This document shows, one piece after another, positions 24,359-32,679 of a stretch of DNA of 45,819 nucleotides; positions within the stretch are counted from its first letter, which is position 1, and the number at the start of each line of letters is the position of its first letter. A program made the position numbers and the translations under genes. The notes under the pieces are model-generated. The model was not told the DNA's origin, made no database searches, and saw only the letters and a list, made by a program, of their open reading frames with translations. The stretch comes from Pseudomonas monteilii NBRC 103158 = DSM 14164 (lineage in GTDB: Bacteria; Pseudomonadota; Gammaproteobacteria; Pseudomonadales; Pseudomonadaceae): positions 1 through 45,819 of the forward strand of contig NZ_BBIS01000062.1 in assembly GCF_000730605.1 (NCBI RefSeq), in the 5' to 3' direction.

Positions 24359-24394
24359 GGGGAATGTGTCGCAGCTGATGTCGGAGCAGTAATT

Positions 24395-24436
24395 GGGGCC
24401 GCTTTGCGGCCCATCGCCGGCAAGCCAGCTCCCACA
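24395..24436. repeat. REP-like palindromic element, possible bidirectional terminator
   Basis: The segment has a GGGGCCGC-TTT-GCGGCCC hairpin followed by GCCGGCAAGCCAGCTCCCAC. It sits between the convergent ends of the IclR gene and the porin gene. The layout (hairpin plus a 'GCCGGCAAGCC-GCTCCCAC' tail) is that of short intergenic palindromic repeats common in Pseudomonas genomes. Other full copies were not noticed in the window. Confidence 0.6.
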
Positions 24437-24473
24437 TTGACCGCACAATCCTGAACAGCTGCGCACTGAGTCG

Positions 24474-25718
24474 TCAGAACATGTTGAGCGGGTACTCGGT
24501 AATCACCCGCACTTCATCAATCTGGCCACCACGCTCCGAGCTACGGTAGCTGGCCTGCCGCACCCGGAACGACAAGTCCTTGGCTACGCCGGCCTGCACC
24601 ACATAGCGTACTTCAACGTCACGCTCCCAGGCCTTGCCATCGAGGTCGCCGCCGGTGCCGCTCTTGAAGTCGGAGCCTTTCACATAGCGGGTCATGAAGT
24701 TCAGCCCTGGTGCGCCATAAGCGGCCATGTTCAGGTCGTATCGGGCCTGCCAGGACTTTTCGTTCTCGTAGTCGAAGTCCGAGTACTGCACCGAGTTGGC
24801 AAAGTTGTAGACCGCGTTGCCGTCTGGCCCGTACACGTAGTCGCCGGTGCCGGACACCTTCTGGTAGGCCAGGGTGAAGGCATGAGCGCCCAGCGTCCAG
24901 GTCCCCCCCAGGCTCCAGATGCGGTTGTCCAGGTCGCCACTGCGGGCTTGGCCGATGCTTTGCGTGTCGTAGGCGTTGAAGTCGAACTTAAGCGATTGGC
25001 CGGAACCCAGCGACAACAGGTAGCGGGTGTTCACGTAGTACTTGCGAAAGTGCTCGGCAGTTTTGGCGTAGTACAGGCTGCTGGAGAGCCGCTCATTGAA
25101 CGTGTACACCCCGCCCAGGTAGTCCACGGCGGTCATGCGCCCGCTGTCGCGGGATGACTGGTTGCGGTTGGTCAGGCCGGTGAAGTGCCCCGCGTCCAAC
25201 TGCAGATTGCGGATTTCCTTGCTGGTGAGCGAGAAGCCGTCGACGGTTTCCGGCAGCAGGCGGCTGTCGGAGGTGGCCAGCACAGGCACAGCCATGACCT
25301 GCGTGCCGTATTTGAGCACGGTGTTGGACGCGCGCATTTTCAGCACTGCGCCGGCTTTGCTCATGTCTTGCTTGGCGCCATGGCTGTCCTGCTCCAGCAA
25401 GCCCGTACCGCCCCCCGTGCGGCCGTCACCCGTGTCGAGCTTGAAGGCGTACTGGCCGATCAGGTCGATGCCAAAGCCGACGGTGCCTTGGGTGAAGCCG
25501 GACTGAAAGGTACCGATAAAGCCTTGGGCCCATTCCTCGCCGTAGTTTTGCCGTGCGCCGCTGGCGCGGTTGTCACGCTGCATGTACATGTTGCGTGCCT
25601 TGACAGACAGCTTGCTGCCTTCGATGAAACCTGCCGATTCGGACTGCTCGCTGGCCTGCAGCAAGGGGCTGGCAGACGCCAGCAACAGGGCGGTGACGCC
25701 GAGTGTGTTGATGCTCAT
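24474..25718 (-). CDS. OprD-family outer-membrane porin
   Basis: This 414-residue protein has a signal peptide (MSINTLGVTALLLASASPLLQA, cut near residue 22) and the OprD pattern. It shows GFIEGSKLSVKARNMYMQRD, EWAQGFIGTFQSGFTQGTVG, LKYGTQVMAVPVLATSDSRL and a C-terminal aromatic residue (YPLNMF) that fits barrel insertion. OprD-type porins pass carboxylates, basic amino acids or aromatic acids. It sits between the hydroaromatic-like operon and the ABC/dehydrogenase operon and could serve either; it reads in the direction of both. There is a 194-base gap from the operon upstream, with a strong hairpin, so it probably has its own promoter. Confidence 0.9.
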   Translation of the reverse strand: MSINTLGVTALLLASASPLLQASEQSESAGFIEGSKLSVKARNMYMQRDNRASGARQNYGEEWAQGFIGTFQSGFTQGTVGFGIDLIGQYAFKLDTGDGRTGGGTGLLEQDSHGAKQDMSKAGAVLKMRASNTVLKYGTQVMAVPVLATSDSRLLPETVDGFSLTSKEIRNLQLDAGHFTGLTNRNQSSRDSGRMTAVDYLGGVYTFNERLSSSLYYAKTAEHFRKYYVNTRYLLSLGSGQSLKFDFNAYDTQSIGQARSGDLDNRIWSLGGTWTLGAHAFTLAYQKVSGTGDYVYGPDGNAVYNFANSVQYSDFDYENEKSWQARYDLNMAAYGAPGLNFMTRYVKGSDFKSGTGGDLDGKAWERDVEVRYVVQAGVAKDLSFRVRQASYRSSERGGQIDEVRVITEYPLNMF

Positions 25719-25862
25719 TTCATGCTCCGTTTGCTTGTTCTAGTTAGATGGCAGCGTGATGCAAGGGGTGCCTGAGCCGTTTTGCAGGCGTGCAGAAGCC
25801 CTGTCCGCGCCTGTGCAGGGCGGAGCATTCGTACGTTTACAGATGGCTCAAGCGGGTGGTGC

Positions 25863-25898
25863 GCCCGCTGGCCGGCACCTGAGGTGCCGGCAGCGGGC
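25863..25898 (-). terminator. Long GC-rich hairpin after the binding-protein gene
   Basis: Arms 25863-25880 and 25882-25898 pair over 17 bases with one bulged G around a minimal loop (core CACCT-G-AGGTG). It lies 15 bases beyond the stop of the leftward ABC/dehydrogenase operon. No U-run follows on that strand, so it may act as a terminator or as an RNA 3'-end protector. Confidence 0.65.
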
Positions 25899-25912
25899 CA
25901 GGTGGCCTCGGC

Positions 25913-26956
25913 CTATCGCTCGATCTGGCGATTCCAGCGGGCGTTCCATTCCGGACGTTGGGTGTTGACCTGGTCCCAGTCGATGGTAACGGCCGTTTGC
26001 AGGTAGGTCTGCATGGCCTCGACCTGGCCACGGGTCTTGTCGCTGGTCGGGGTGTTGGGGTTGGACGGGATCTGGTCACCCAGTTCCAGAGCCGGAGCCT
26101 GCGCTTCGGGGCTCAGCAGGAATTCGGCGAGCTTTTGCGCAAGCTCCGGCTGGTCGTTGTTGGCGGTGACGCATTCGGCCTGGTTGAGCACCACGGCGCC
26201 TTCCTTGGGCGCTGCGTACTCCACCGGGATGCCTTTGAGCTTCAGTGCCGTCACTTGGGTGGGGGTGAGCGGGAACAGTGCGGCTTCGTCGGTTTGCACC
26301 ATTTCCGAGAGCTTGGCCGAGTTGGGGATGTACTCCAGCACGTTCGGGCCAACGTTCTGCTTCCAGGCAGCGAAGCCCGGGTTGACGTCGGTATCGGTGC
26401 CGCCGTGCAGGCGGTTGTACATCAGAAAACCGTGCAGGCCGAAGGTGGACGAGGCCATCGACTGGAACACCACCTTGTCTTTGAAGCGCGGGTCGGCCAG
26501 GTCATTCCACGAGGTGGGTGCGGCCCAGCCCTTTTCCTTGAACAGGCGGCTGTTGTAGGCCAGGCCGGTTACCCCCAGGCTGACGGCGGCGGCCTTGTCC
26601 TTGATCAGGGCCTTTTCCGGCAGCTGGGCCAGGGTCGGATTGGGCTTGAGCGTGCTGCACAGCCCCATGCCAATGGCGCGGTACATGATGCCGTCATCCA
26701 GCACCATCACATGGATCGACGGCTTGTTCGGCGTAGCTTGGACCTTGGCCAGGATGTCGGCCGACGTGCCGGGCACGATCACCACCTTTACATCGTTGGC
26801 CTTCTCGAACCGGGGCAGGATGTTGTCGCTGAACAGCCGTTCCATGGTGCCACCGTTCATGCCCAGGTACAGCGTGGGTTGGGCCATGGCGGGCAGGCAG
26901 GCGAACAGGCCGGGCACGGTGCAGAACAGGGCGAGCAAACGTTGCTTGTGCGTCAT
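25913..26956 (-). CDS. ABC transporter periplasmic binding protein (PotD/polyamine-type)
   Basis: This 347-residue protein has a signal peptide ending ACLPAMA, cut before QPTLYLG. The mature part starts with LYLGMNGGTMERLFSDNILP and has KVVIVPGTSADILAKVQA, typical of the cluster that binds polyamines, opines and related cations (PF13416/PF13343-like). It is the last gene of a seven-gene operon whose ATPase and permeases are at the other end. The ATG at 26956 overlaps the oxidoreductase stop as ATGA, with AAGGAAA upstream. It would catch the substrate later oxidised by the dehydrogenase encoded in the same operon. Confidence 0.9.
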   Translation of the reverse strand: MTHKQRLLALFCTVPGLFACLPAMAQPTLYLGMNGGTMERLFSDNILPRFEKANDVKVVIVPGTSADILAKVQATPNKPSIHVMVLDDGIMYRAIGMGLCSTLKPNPTLAQLPEKALIKDKAAAVSLGVTGLAYNSRLFKEKGWAAPTSWNDLADPRFKDKVVFQSMASSTFGLHGFLMYNRLHGGTDTDVNPGFAAWKQNVGPNVLEYIPNSAKLSEMVQTDEAALFPLTPTQVTALKLKGIPVEYAAPKEGAVVLNQAECVTANNDQPELAQKLAEFLLSPEAQAPALELGDQIPSNPNTPTSDKTRGQVEAMQTYLQTAVTIDWDQVNTQRPEWNARWNRQIER

Positions 26957-28089
26957 GACAGGTTTTCCTTGTGGTGGTGGTTGGGCTGAAAACGGTGGAT
27001 GGAAAAGGCCGCGAGGCTGATGGCGGGTGTGCCCTGCAGGATGCATTGCGCCAGTGCTTCACCCGCCGCCGGGCCAATCTGGAAACCCGCGCCGGCAAAG
27101 CCGAAGCCGTGCAGCAGGCCGGGTCGTTGCAGGCTGGGGCCAAGCACCGGTTCGTCGTCGGGCAGGTAGCCTTCGGTGCCGCTCCAGGTGCGGATGGCTT
27201 GGGCACCGGCCAGGGCCGGGTACAGCTCGGTGGCGTTGCGCAATATGTCGAGCACGGCGGCCTGGCCCGGGCGTGCGGTGGTCGGGGTCAGGGCAAAGCC
27301 GCGCCCGCCGCCGAGCACGCAGTTGCCACGCGCTACCTGGCGGGCGTAGATACCGCCGCCTTCTACCCCGGTGCTGGCGGTCATGAACAGCGGCAGCGGC
27401 TCGGTGACCAGCATGGCCGGGTGGGCGGCGGTGAGTGGCACCGGTTCGCCGAACTGTTCGGCCAGTTGGGCCGACCAGGCGCCGGCGCAGTTCAACAGCC
27501 AGGGTGCCTTGAAGCACTGGCCGTTGCTGGTGTGTACGCTGAAGCGCTGGCCGTCGTGGTCCACATCAAGCACTTTGCACTGCTCGTGCACCTCGGCACC
27601 GCTGTGCCGGGCTGCCTGGGCGAACGCCGGCGATACAAGGCGAGGGTTGGCGTGGCCATCCTCGGGGCAATACGAGGCACCGACGGCGATGTCGCCCACC
27701 CAGGGAAAGCGTTGGCGCAGCTCGCGGCGTTCCAGCAGTTGCAGGCGCAGGTCAAAGGCCTGGGTACGGCGTGCATAGGCCTTCAGGGCATCGAAATCGG
27801 TTTCGCTGCGGGCCAGCTTCAGGTGGCCGCTGCGGGCGTACTCGCCGTCGATGCCGATCCATTCGCGCAGCTGCCCCCAAATGGCATGGGCGCGCATCGA
27901 CAACGGCAGCTGAGCCAGCGAGCGTCCCTGACGGCGCACGCCACCGTAGTTCACCCCGCTGGAATGCGAGCCGCAGAAGTCGCGCTCCAGCAGCGCCACG
28001 TGCTGGCCAGCACGGGCCAGGGTCAAGGCAGCGCTGCTGCCGACGATGCCGCCACCGACGATGATGGCGTCCACTTCAAGCAGCCTCAT
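26953..28089 (-). CDS. FAD-dependent amine/amino-acid dehydrogenase subunit (HcnC/OoxB/DadA-like)
   Basis: This 378-residue protein has an N-terminal FAD fold (VDAIIVGGGIVGSSAALTLA), then SSGVNYGGVRRQGR, and a C-terminal LHGFGFAGAGFQIGPAAGEA typical of DadA-like oxidases. Proteins of this type form the catalytic subunit of heteromeric dehydrogenases with an HcnB-like and an HcnA-like partner, both encoded just upstream. Known members act on glycine (cyanide synthase), opines or D-hydroxyproline. The polyamine-type importer argues for uptake and oxidation of an amino acid or opine-like compound rather than cyanide production. Both ends overlap neighbours by ATGA. Confidence 0.88.
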   Translation of the reverse strand: MRLLEVDAIIVGGGIVGSSAALTLARAGQHVALLERDFCGSHSSGVNYGGVRRQGRSLAQLPLSMRAHAIWGQLREWIGIDGEYARSGHLKLARSETDFDALKAYARRTQAFDLRLQLLERRELRQRFPWVGDIAVGASYCPEDGHANPRLVSPAFAQAARHSGAEVHEQCKVLDVDHDGQRFSVHTSNGQCFKAPWLLNCAGAWSAQLAEQFGEPVPLTAAHPAMLVTEPLPLFMTASTGVEGGGIYARQVARGNCVLGGGRGFALTPTTARPGQAAVLDILRNATELYPALAGAQAIRTWSGTEGYLPDDEPVLGPSLQRPGLLHGFGFAGAGFQIGPAAGEALAQCILQGTPAISLAAFSIHRFQPNHHHKENLS

Positions 28090-29444
28090 GGCTTTATCTC
28101 CAGACCAAAGGGCAGCGGCTTGACCGGTGCCTGGCCGCGCAAGCGCCCGACCTGATCAATGGGCCGACCGCTTTCGCAGGCAATCAGCTCGGCGGCAGCG
28201 GCGCCGCACACACGGCCTTGACAGCGGCCCATGCCAACCCGGCACATGGCCTTGACCCGGTTGATTTCCCAGTGCCCGGCGCGCACGGTAGCGCGGATTT
28301 CCCCGGCGCTGACCTGCTCGCAACGGCACACGGTCAGCAGGTCGGAGGCTTGGCTGGCCCATTGTTCGGGGAACGGGAAGGCTTGCTCCAGGCCCTGACG
28401 AAAGCGCTGCAACGTGGCCAAGCGCTTTTCCAGCTGTCGCTGGCGTTGCGGGTTGCCACGCTTGCCGAGATCGGCCAGCAGCGTCAGGGCTGCCAGTTCG
28501 CCGGTCATTTCCGCACCATCGGCACCCAGGATGCCGGCACCGTCGCCCGCCAGGTACACGCCGGGGCTGCTGGCGCGGCCCTGGGGGTCACGTACCGGTA
28601 GCCAAGCGCGGTTGAGGGTGTTCCAGGCAAACTCGCAGCCCAGCAGGTCGGCCAGCTGGGTTTCGCTGCGCAGGGCGTGGGCGAAGGCCACGGCGTCGCA
28701 GGGCAGCTGATACTGCTGACCGTTGAGTGACCAGCGAACGCCGCTGGCGCGTTGTTCGCCGTCAATGCCGAGCAGGGTTACTCCCTGGTGCACCGGTATG
28801 CCTTTGCGGGCAAGCCATGCGCGGTAGTAAAGGCCTTTGGCAAAGGTGCCCGGCTGCAGCAGCAGGCGTGGCAGGGCACGTACCTGGGCGCTGAACGGCG
28901 AGGTGTCGAGCACTGCGCTGACCGTGGCGCCGGCCCTGGCGTACTGATAGGCCACCAGGTACAACAGCGGCCCACTGCCTGCCAGCACCACCCGCTCGCC
29001 GATGGCGCAGCCCTGGAACTTAAGGGCAATCTGTGCGGCGCCCAAGGTATAGACCCCAGGCAAGGTCCAGCCGGGGATCGGCAACACGCGGTCGGTGGCG
29101 CCGGTGGCGACAATCACCCGGTCGAACGCCAGGCGGTCGGCCAACTCGCCCTGTTGCAAGGTGTCCAGCACCTGCTGCTCGGCGTTCCACACCAAGGTAT
29201 CCGGGCGGTAGTCGAGTTGCCCGCGCAGTTGCTCAAGGGTGGTATGCACGGCTTGTGCCTTGCCGGCCTCGAAACCGTACAACGCCTTGGCCGACCGGCG
29301 AAAGTTGGCTGGCTGCTGGCGGTAGATCTGCCCACCGCCGCGACTGGCTTCGTCCAGCAGCACCGGGCGCATGCCGTGGTCCACCAGGGTTTGCGCGGCG
29401 CGGATGCCGGCGGGGCCGGCACCGATGATCACGATTGCAGTCAT
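28086..29444 (-). CDS. FAD/NAD(P)-binding dehydrogenase subunit with C-terminal iron-sulfur motif (HcnB/OoxA-like)
   Basis: This 452-residue protein starts MTAIVIIGAGPAGIRAAQTL and has the second dinucleotide motif VVLAGSGPLLYLVAYQYA. Near residues 370-420 there is a BFD-like cysteine cluster: VCRCEQVSAGEI and CRVGMGRCQGRVCG. That is the layout of OoxA/HcnB subunits, which pass electrons between the catalytic FAD subunit and the small ferredoxin-like subunit. A longer open frame exists upstream, but the ATG at 29444 makes an ATGA overlap with the small iron-sulfur gene and starts directly at the FAD strand. Confidence 0.9.
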   Translation of the reverse strand: MTAIVIIGAGPAGIRAAQTLVDHGMRPVLLDEASRGGGQIYRQQPANFRRSAKALYGFEAGKAQAVHTTLEQLRGQLDYRPDTLVWNAEQQVLDTLQQGELADRLAFDRVIVATGATDRVLPIPGWTLPGVYTLGAAQIALKFQGCAIGERVVLAGSGPLLYLVAYQYARAGATVSAVLDTSPFSAQVRALPRLLLQPGTFAKGLYYRAWLARKGIPVHQGVTLLGIDGEQRASGVRWSLNGQQYQLPCDAVAFAHALRSETQLADLLGCEFAWNTLNRAWLPVRDPQGRASSPGVYLAGDGAGILGADGAEMTGELAALTLLADLGKRGNPQRQRQLEKRLATLQRFRQGLEQAFPFPEQWASQASDLLTVCRCEQVSAGEIRATVRAGHWEINRVKAMCRVGMGRCQGRVCGAAAAELIACESGRPIDQVGRLRGQAPVKPLPFGLEIKP

Positions 29445-29749
29445 GGACGGCGCCCCGGGTCGCGGGTGATGCACTGGCCGGCTTCCAGAAAGGTCGAGCA
29501 GGCGCGCACCCGGCGCCCATCCTGCAGGCGTACCCAACAGTCCTGGCAGGCACCCATCAGGCAGAAACCGGCGCGCGGCTCGGCGCTGAAGTCGCTGCCG
29601 CGCAGGTGCGTGGCATTGGTCAGGATAGCGGTCAGCAGGGTGTCGCCGTTCATGCCCTGGGCTGGCTGGCCGTCGAGCAAAAAGGGCAGCGGCTCGCGGT
29701 CGTGCTCGGCCACGCGCTTGAACAGGGGCATAGGGGCATTCCTTGTCAT
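29441..29749 (-). CDS. Small [2Fe-2S] subunit (HcnA-like)
   Basis: This 102-residue ferredoxin-like protein has four cysteines (63, 68, 71, 84) in GFCLMGACQDCWV and RACST, spaced C-x4-C-x2-C-x12-C, as in plant-type [2Fe-2S] subunits of HcnA and proline/hydroxyproline dehydrogenase gamma chains. It should accept electrons from the flavin subunits and hand them to the respiratory chain. ATGA overlaps on both sides tie it to the permease gene upstream and the HcnB-like gene downstream. Confidence 0.9.
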   Translation of the reverse strand: MTRNAPMPLFKRVAEHDREPLPFLLDGQPAQGMNGDTLLTAILTNATHLRGSDFSAEPRAGFCLMGACQDCWVRLQDGRRVRACSTFLEAGQCITRDPGRRP

Positions 29750-30540
29750 TGCTTGCCCACCAGTACGCGGTCCAGGCCGTAAACCCGGTCCAGGGCGACC
29801 ATGGTCAGGGCGGTGACGGCGATCACCAGTGCCGAAACGGCGGCCATCATCGGGTCGATCGATTCGGTGGCGTACACGTACATGCGCACGGGCAGAGTCT
29901 GCGTGGCGGGTGAGGTGACGAAGATCGACAGCGTGACTTCGTCGAAGCTGTTGATGAACGCCAGCAGCCAGCCACCGGCCACCCCCGGCAAGATCATCGG
30001 CAGGGTCACTTTGCAGAACAGCGTGACGCGGCCTGCGCCCAGGCTCTGTGCGGCCTGCTCGGCGCTGCGGTCGATGCCAATGGCGGCAGCCAGCACCAGG
30101 CGCAGCACGTAGGGTGTAATGACCACCACATGGGCGAACACCAGCCAGGCGAAGCTGCCATTGACCCCAAGCAAGGCGAACAGCCGCAGCAGGGCTACAC
30201 CCAGCACCAGGTGCGGGATGATGATGGGTGACAGCAGCAGCCCGTTGACAAAGCCCTGGCCCGGGAAGCTGTAGCGGGTCAGCGCCAGGCCAGCGGGTAC
30301 GGCGATCAGGGTGGCCAGCGAGGCCGCCAGGGCGGCGAGTTTCAGGCTGTTGTAGAACGCGTCAAGGAAGTCGGCGCGCTCGAACACGGCGCTGAACCAG
30401 CGCAGCGAGAAGCCGGCGGTGGGCAGGCTCAGGGTGTTTTCCGGGGTGAATGCCACCAGGCACACCACCACCAGCGGGGCGAGCATGAACAGCATCACCA
30501 GGGCGTGAAAAGACAGGGCCAGCGGGCCGTTACGGGTCAT
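29746..30540 (-). CDS. ABC transporter permease (PotC/YdcV-like)
   Basis: This 264-residue inner-membrane protein has about six hydrophobic helices, starting with ALVMLFMLAPLVVVCLVAF. The cytoplasmic EAA-type loop reads EQAAQSLGAGRVTLFCKVTL, which docks on the ATPase. The ATG at 30540 has GGAG 8 bases upstream and lies 4 bases after the partner permease stop; an in-frame start a few codons earlier is less likely. It forms the importer channel with the next permease gene. Confidence 0.92.
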   Translation of the reverse strand: MTRNGPLALSFHALVMLFMLAPLVVVCLVAFTPENTLSLPTAGFSLRWFSAVFERADFLDAFYNSLKLAALAASLATLIAVPAGLALTRYSFPGQGFVNGLLLSPIIIPHLVLGVALLRLFALLGVNGSFAWLVFAHVVVITPYVLRLVLAAAIGIDRSAEQAAQSLGAGRVTLFCKVTLPMILPGVAGGWLLAFINSFDEVTLSIFVTSPATQTLPVRMYVYATESIDPMMAAVSALVIAVTALTMVALDRVYGLDRVLVGKQ

Positions 30541-30544
30541 GGGT

Positions 30545-31414
30545 TCAAACTCCAAGTGCGCGTTTGTAGCGGCGTTCCACCAGCCGGTTCCAGCTGAGCA
30601 TCACCAGCAGGTTGATCAGCAGCAGGGCGACCGCGATGGTGGCGCCCATCGGCCAGTTCAGTTCGGCCAGGTACTGGTCGTAAATCATGGTGGCGACCAT
30701 CTTCAGTCGGCGCCCGCCCAGCAGCCCGGGGATGGCGAACGAGCTGGCCGCCAGGCCGAACACGATCAGCGTGCCCGACAGCACGCCCGGCATGATCTGT
30801 GGCAGCACGATGCGGCGGAACACCGTCCACTGGCTGGCGCCCAGCGACAGTGCAGCCTGTTCGGCGGCCGGGTCGAGCTTCTGCAACGAGGTCCAGACCG
30901 GGATGATCATGAACGGCAGCATCACGTGGACCAGGCCGATGATCACCGCGAACGGGGTGTACAACAGCTTTATCGGCTGCCCACCGAGGGCGCTGATGCC
31001 TTGGTTGATCAGGCCGTCAGAGCCCAGCAGCAGGCTCCAGCCGAAGGCGCGCACCACCACCGAAATCAGCAGCGGGGTCAGCACCAGGATCAGAAAGATC
31101 GAGCGCCACGGCGCGCCCATGCGGCTAAGCACCATGGCCTCGGGGATGCCGATCAGCACGCACAGCAAGGTGACCAGGGCGCTGATCCAGAAGGTGCGAA
31201 AGAAAATCTCGTAGTAATAGGTGTCGGTCACCAGGCTCAGGTAATGGCTGAGGGTGTATTGGCCGGCCTGGATGCCGCTGCTGTAGTCGAACGCGTTGAA
31301 CGACAGCAGCACGGTCAACCCCAGCGGCATTACCAGCAAGGCCAGGAACAACAGCAGGGCCGGGCTGCTCAGGCCGTAGCCCCAGGCGTTGTTGCGCAGT
31401 TTTGCCGTACTCAT
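30545..31414 (-). CDS. ABC transporter permease (PotB/YdcU-like)
   Basis: This 289-residue protein has six predicted membrane helices (for example ALLLFLALLVMPLGLTVLLS near the N-terminus) and the EAA loop EQAALSLGASQWTVFRRIVL. It is the first of the two permeases, overlaps the ATPase gene by ATGA and is followed 4 bases later by the second permease. Sequence and order fit the spermidine/putrescine-type import family. Confidence 0.92.
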   Translation of the reverse strand: MSTAKLRNNAWGYGLSSPALLLFLALLVMPLGLTVLLSFNAFDYSSGIQAGQYTLSHYLSLVTDTYYYEIFFRTFWISALVTLLCVLIGIPEAMVLSRMGAPWRSIFLILVLTPLLISVVVRAFGWSLLLGSDGLINQGISALGGQPIKLLYTPFAVIIGLVHVMLPFMIIPVWTSLQKLDPAAEQAALSLGASQWTVFRRIVLPQIMPGVLSGTLIVFGLAASSFAIPGLLGGRRLKMVATMIYDQYLAELNWPMGATIAVALLLINLLVMLSWNRLVERRYKRALGV

Positions 31415-32430
31415 GCCGCCACCTCGGCCGCGTTCAGCACCCGCAGCAGGGCATCGTTCCAGTCCAGGCCAACCGGCGCACCTTCGTCCAGCGGCGCGCT
31501 GCCATCGTTGGCGCGGACCACGGCCAGGTTGCCCAGGGCAGTATCAACGCGGTATAGCCACTGGCTGCCGAGGAAGTAGCGGCAGCTGATGCGCCCTGAC
31601 AGTTTGCCGCTGCCCGCCGGGCCGAGGCTGATCTTTTCCGGGCGCAGGCTGAGGGTCAGCGGCCCCTGGGGCGCTGCCTGCGGTTGGCCGCCAGAGCCGG
31701 TGACGCCACGCAGGCGGTTGGCCTTGCCGACAAAGTCGGAAATGAACGGCGTGCCCGGGTGTTCGTAGAGGCGGTAAGGGTCATCGACCTGGGTGATGCG
31801 CCCGGCTTCCATCACCACCACCCGGTCGCTGATCGACAAGGCTTCGGCCTGGTCGTGGGTGACCATCAACGTGGTAATGCCGACTTCATTCTGGATACGG
31901 CAGATCTCGAACTGCATTTCTTCACGCAGGTGTGCGTCCAGGTTGGACAGCGGCTCGTCCAGCAGCAGCACGGGCGGTTCAATCACCAGCGCGCGTGCCA
32001 GTGCTACACGCTGGCGCTGGCCGCCGGACAATTCCCGTGGGTAGCGGTCGGCATGCTTGTCCAGGCGCACCAGCGCCAGCGCCTGGTCCACGCGGCGGGC
32101 GATGTCGGCATTGCCTACCTTGCGCATGCGCAGGCCAAAGGCAACGTTGTCGCGCACGGTCATGTGCGGGAACAGCGCGTAGCTCTGGAACACCACGCCC
32201 AGGCCGCGGCTGGCTGGTTTGGCGTGGGTGATGTCGCGGCCATCGAGCACGATGCGGCCACTGGTGACCTCGACGAAGCCGGCAATCATCTGCAGGGTGG
32301 TGGTCTTGCCGCAGCCGGAAGGGCCGAGCAGGGAGACAAACTCGCCTTTTTCGATGGCCAGTGACGAACTGGCCACGGCCTCCGTGGCGCCATAGCGCTT
32401 GCAGAGTTTGTCGATCAACAGAAAGGTCAT
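31411..32430 (-). CDS. ABC transporter ATP-binding protein (PotA-like)
   Basis: This 339-residue ATPase has Walker A GPSGCGKTT (36-44), Q-loop in GVVFQSYALFPHM, signature LSGGQ (134-138), Walker B VLLLDEP (154-160) and switch His192 (THDQ). The C-terminal TOBE-like part (about 240-339) is as in PotA/FbpC-type importers. It heads the operon. The start is the ATG at 32430 with GGAG upstream; a TTG six codons earlier is possible but would remove that site. The promoter and a long inverted repeat lie between it and the divergent IclR gene. Confidence 0.94.
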   Translation of the reverse strand: MTFLLIDKLCKRYGATEAVASSSLAIEKGEFVSLLGPSGCGKTTTLQMIAGFVEVTSGRIVLDGRDITHAKPASRGLGVVFQSYALFPHMTVRDNVAFGLRMRKVGNADIARRVDQALALVRLDKHADRYPRELSGGQRQRVALARALVIEPPVLLLDEPLSNLDAHLREEMQFEICRIQNEVGITTLMVTHDQAEALSISDRVVVMEAGRITQVDDPYRLYEHPGTPFISDFVGKANRLRGVTGSGGQPQAAPQGPLTLSLRPEKISLGPAGSGKLSGRISCRYFLGSQWLYRVDTALGNLAVVRANDGSAPLDEGAPVGLDWNDALLRVLNAAEVAA

Positions 32431-32611
32431 GGCTGTGCTCCATCGCAAACGGAACCGGGATAAACCGGCAGTTTCAGGGTGGGCAGAGCGCCAGCGGCGA
32501 AAAGCAATGCTTTTACGGACGTTGGCGCTCGCTTCTGTGGCGGCGGCCGATGTTGTGATATCGCCCTATGGACCGGAGAGTAGGGCAATGATTAGGATGG
32601 CGACAAAGGGT

Positions 32612-32660
32612 AATTTCACTGAGTGATAGCTATTTTGAAATTATTCCACTCAATGAAATT
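32612..32660. promoter_or_regulatory. Long inverted repeat, likely IclR operator
   Basis: Arms AATTTCACTGAGTG (32612-32625) and CACTCAATGAAATT (32647-32660) pair at 13 of 14 positions. The left arm contains its own palindrome TCACT-G-AGTGA (32616-32626). The arm centres are about 35 bases apart. It lies 20 bases before the IclR start in a 249-base divergent gap that is A+T rich around this spot. It probably controls both the regulator and the ABC/dehydrogenase operon. Confidence 0.6.
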
Positions 32661-32679
32661 TGATAGGGTTTAGCGAAAA

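Noticed and set aside
26971..28155. 394-codon plus-strand open frame over the DadA-like gene
   Set aside because: Shadow frame; the opposite strand carries a typical FAD-dependent oxidoreductase.
26953..29749. Hydrogen cyanide synthase (hcnABC) as a firm name
   Set aside because: The three subunits share the family, but importer genes in the same operon fit opine or amino-acid use better; family membership alone does not show cyanide production.
28752..29816. 354-codon plus-strand open frame over the HcnB/HcnA-like genes
   Set aside because: Antisense to two well-supported genes with intact cofactor motifs; no domain seen.
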